Virus record (IMG/VR): IMGVR_UViG_3300042458_000413
Span: 1 to 36,832 of that record
DNA length: 36,832 nt
Origin: a virus
Strand: one strand, 5' to 3'
Of this stretch, positions 36,453 to 36,832 are shown piece by piece. Below the pieces are notes generated by a model. That model ran no database searches. It saw nothing but the letters and a program-made list of their open reading frames with translations, and was not told the origin of the DNA. How positions within the stretch are numbered: position 1 is the first letter of the stretch; each line of letters begins with the position of its first letter. The translations under genes and the position numbers were made by a program.

Positions 36453-36647
36453 TTACTTCGAGGCTTTGGCGATCTTCTTTTCCATCCGGGTAATCGTGGC
36501 TCGGTAGTTCGAGACTGCGGTCACGGAGAGGGTCGCTTCCGGATTGTAGGACTTCTGGTATTCATGCTCGGCATGGAGACGCTCGATCTCCTTCTTGCAG
36601 AAGTTGACGATGTTAATCATTTCGCTGACGGATCGGGTTTTTTTCAT
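36453..36647 (-). CDS. 64-residue helical protein, first gene of the early operon
   Basis: From ATG 36647. It starts KKTRSVSEMINIVNFCKKEI, then a helix (RLHAEHEYQK) and RATITRMEKKIAKASK at the end; basic. It follows the promoter-like region shared with the 12954 gene and so is probably the first translated early product. Function not recognised. Confidence 0.6.
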   Translation of the reverse strand: MKKTRSVSEMINIVNFCKKEIERLHAEHEYQKSYNPEATLSVTAVSNYRATITRMEKKIAKASK

Positions 36648-36711
36648 GGCTGGGATGTATTGGGTACTCCGATAAGATGGGGCATCCTTCCCCATGATAC
36701 AACACCTATTT
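36648..36711 (-). promoter_or_regulatory. Early promoter-like region
   Basis: Contains the same two blocks as 12955-13018: GGAGTACCCAATACATCC beside the gene and AAATAGGT at 36704-36711, 59 bases from the start codon, here followed by TGTTGTATCAT. Between them is a short hairpin (ATGGGG/CCCCAT). It crosses the contig junction and faces away from the lysis gene end. It is the best candidate for the early promoter. Confidence 0.5.
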
Positions 36712-36832
36712 ACCTAATTCTTTTCCGGGGTCAGATGCCCGGCTTTTATTGGGGTTTTGCGAAGATCCGCTTCCCCAGCCAGATAAGCCCCATCAATCCG
36801 GCAAGCCCGATAAGCCCGAGCATGAGGCTATC
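36706..36832. repeat. Terminal direct repeat, right copy, with truncated spanin gene 3' end
   Basis: Identical to 1-127. 36746-36832 is the end of the lipoprotein gene already given at 41-733, cut by the contig end and not a second gene. Confidence 0.95.

Noticed and set aside
1-36832. CRISPR arrays, insertion sequences, integrase, rRNA or tRNA genes
   Set aside because: None was recognised on reading; tRNA genes cannot be fully excluded without a covariance-model search.

Overview
The window is one complete, circularly permuted genome of a tailed double-stranded DNA phage. The first 127 bases (1-127) recur exactly at the end (36706-36832), so the sequence closes into a circle of about 36,705 bp. 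Every gene I can support reads on the minus strand, mostly in tight operons joined by 4-base start/stop overlaps. The head and packaging genes are of the lambda type (GpA-like terminase, lambda-type portal, S49 head protease, gpW-like joiner) followed by a siphovirus-like tail module with a short tape measure. I see no integrase, no recognisable repressor, no tRNA gene, no CRISPR array and no insertion sequence, so a lytic life style is likely but not proven. The host is probably Gram-negative, because a lipoprotein of unimolecular-spanin layout is encoded. Shine-Dalgarno sequences are almost absent, which points to a lineage with little SD use; the host phylum cannot be fixed from the sequence.

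Layout in transcription order (descending coordinates). 36647-34496: promoter and an early array of small unknown genes. 34499-32703: RusA-like resolvase, a C5-cytosine methyltransferase overlapped by a second long frame, and an unknown protein. 32701-30192: replication block with a lambda O-like initiator carrying internal iterons, a DnaC-like loader, a SWIM zinc protein and an endolysin-like protein. 30195-27231: ERF recombinase, DEDD exonuclease, coiled-coil and HTH proteins. 27158-22206: an A-rich frameshift-like locus, a ParB-domain protein, and a full 7-deazaguanine DNA-modification cassette (DpdA, QueC, FolE, QueD, a phosphoribosyltransferase and QueE). 22206-15721: terminase, joiner, portal, protease, scaffold candidate and major capsid protein, closed by a strong terminator.

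15623-10540 is an accessory array inserted inside the late region. It holds a metallophosphoesterase, a winged HTH, a cysteine-peptidase-like protein, an ArdA-like antirestriction protein and many small unknowns, and it has a terminator on either side. 10367-41 is the neck, tail, fibre and lysis module.

The central system is DNA modification: FolE, QueD, QueE and QueC would make preQ0 from GTP, and DpdA would exchange guanine in DNA for it. With the methyltransferase and the ArdA-like protein, this gives three separate defences against host restriction. The modification operon runs directly into the terminase genes. Features not explained by annotation include constant gene leaders shared by unrelated small genes, a 13-base leader motif before three virion genes, tandem A_AAA_AAG slippery sites before a stop, and two overlapping frames in the methyltransferase gene.
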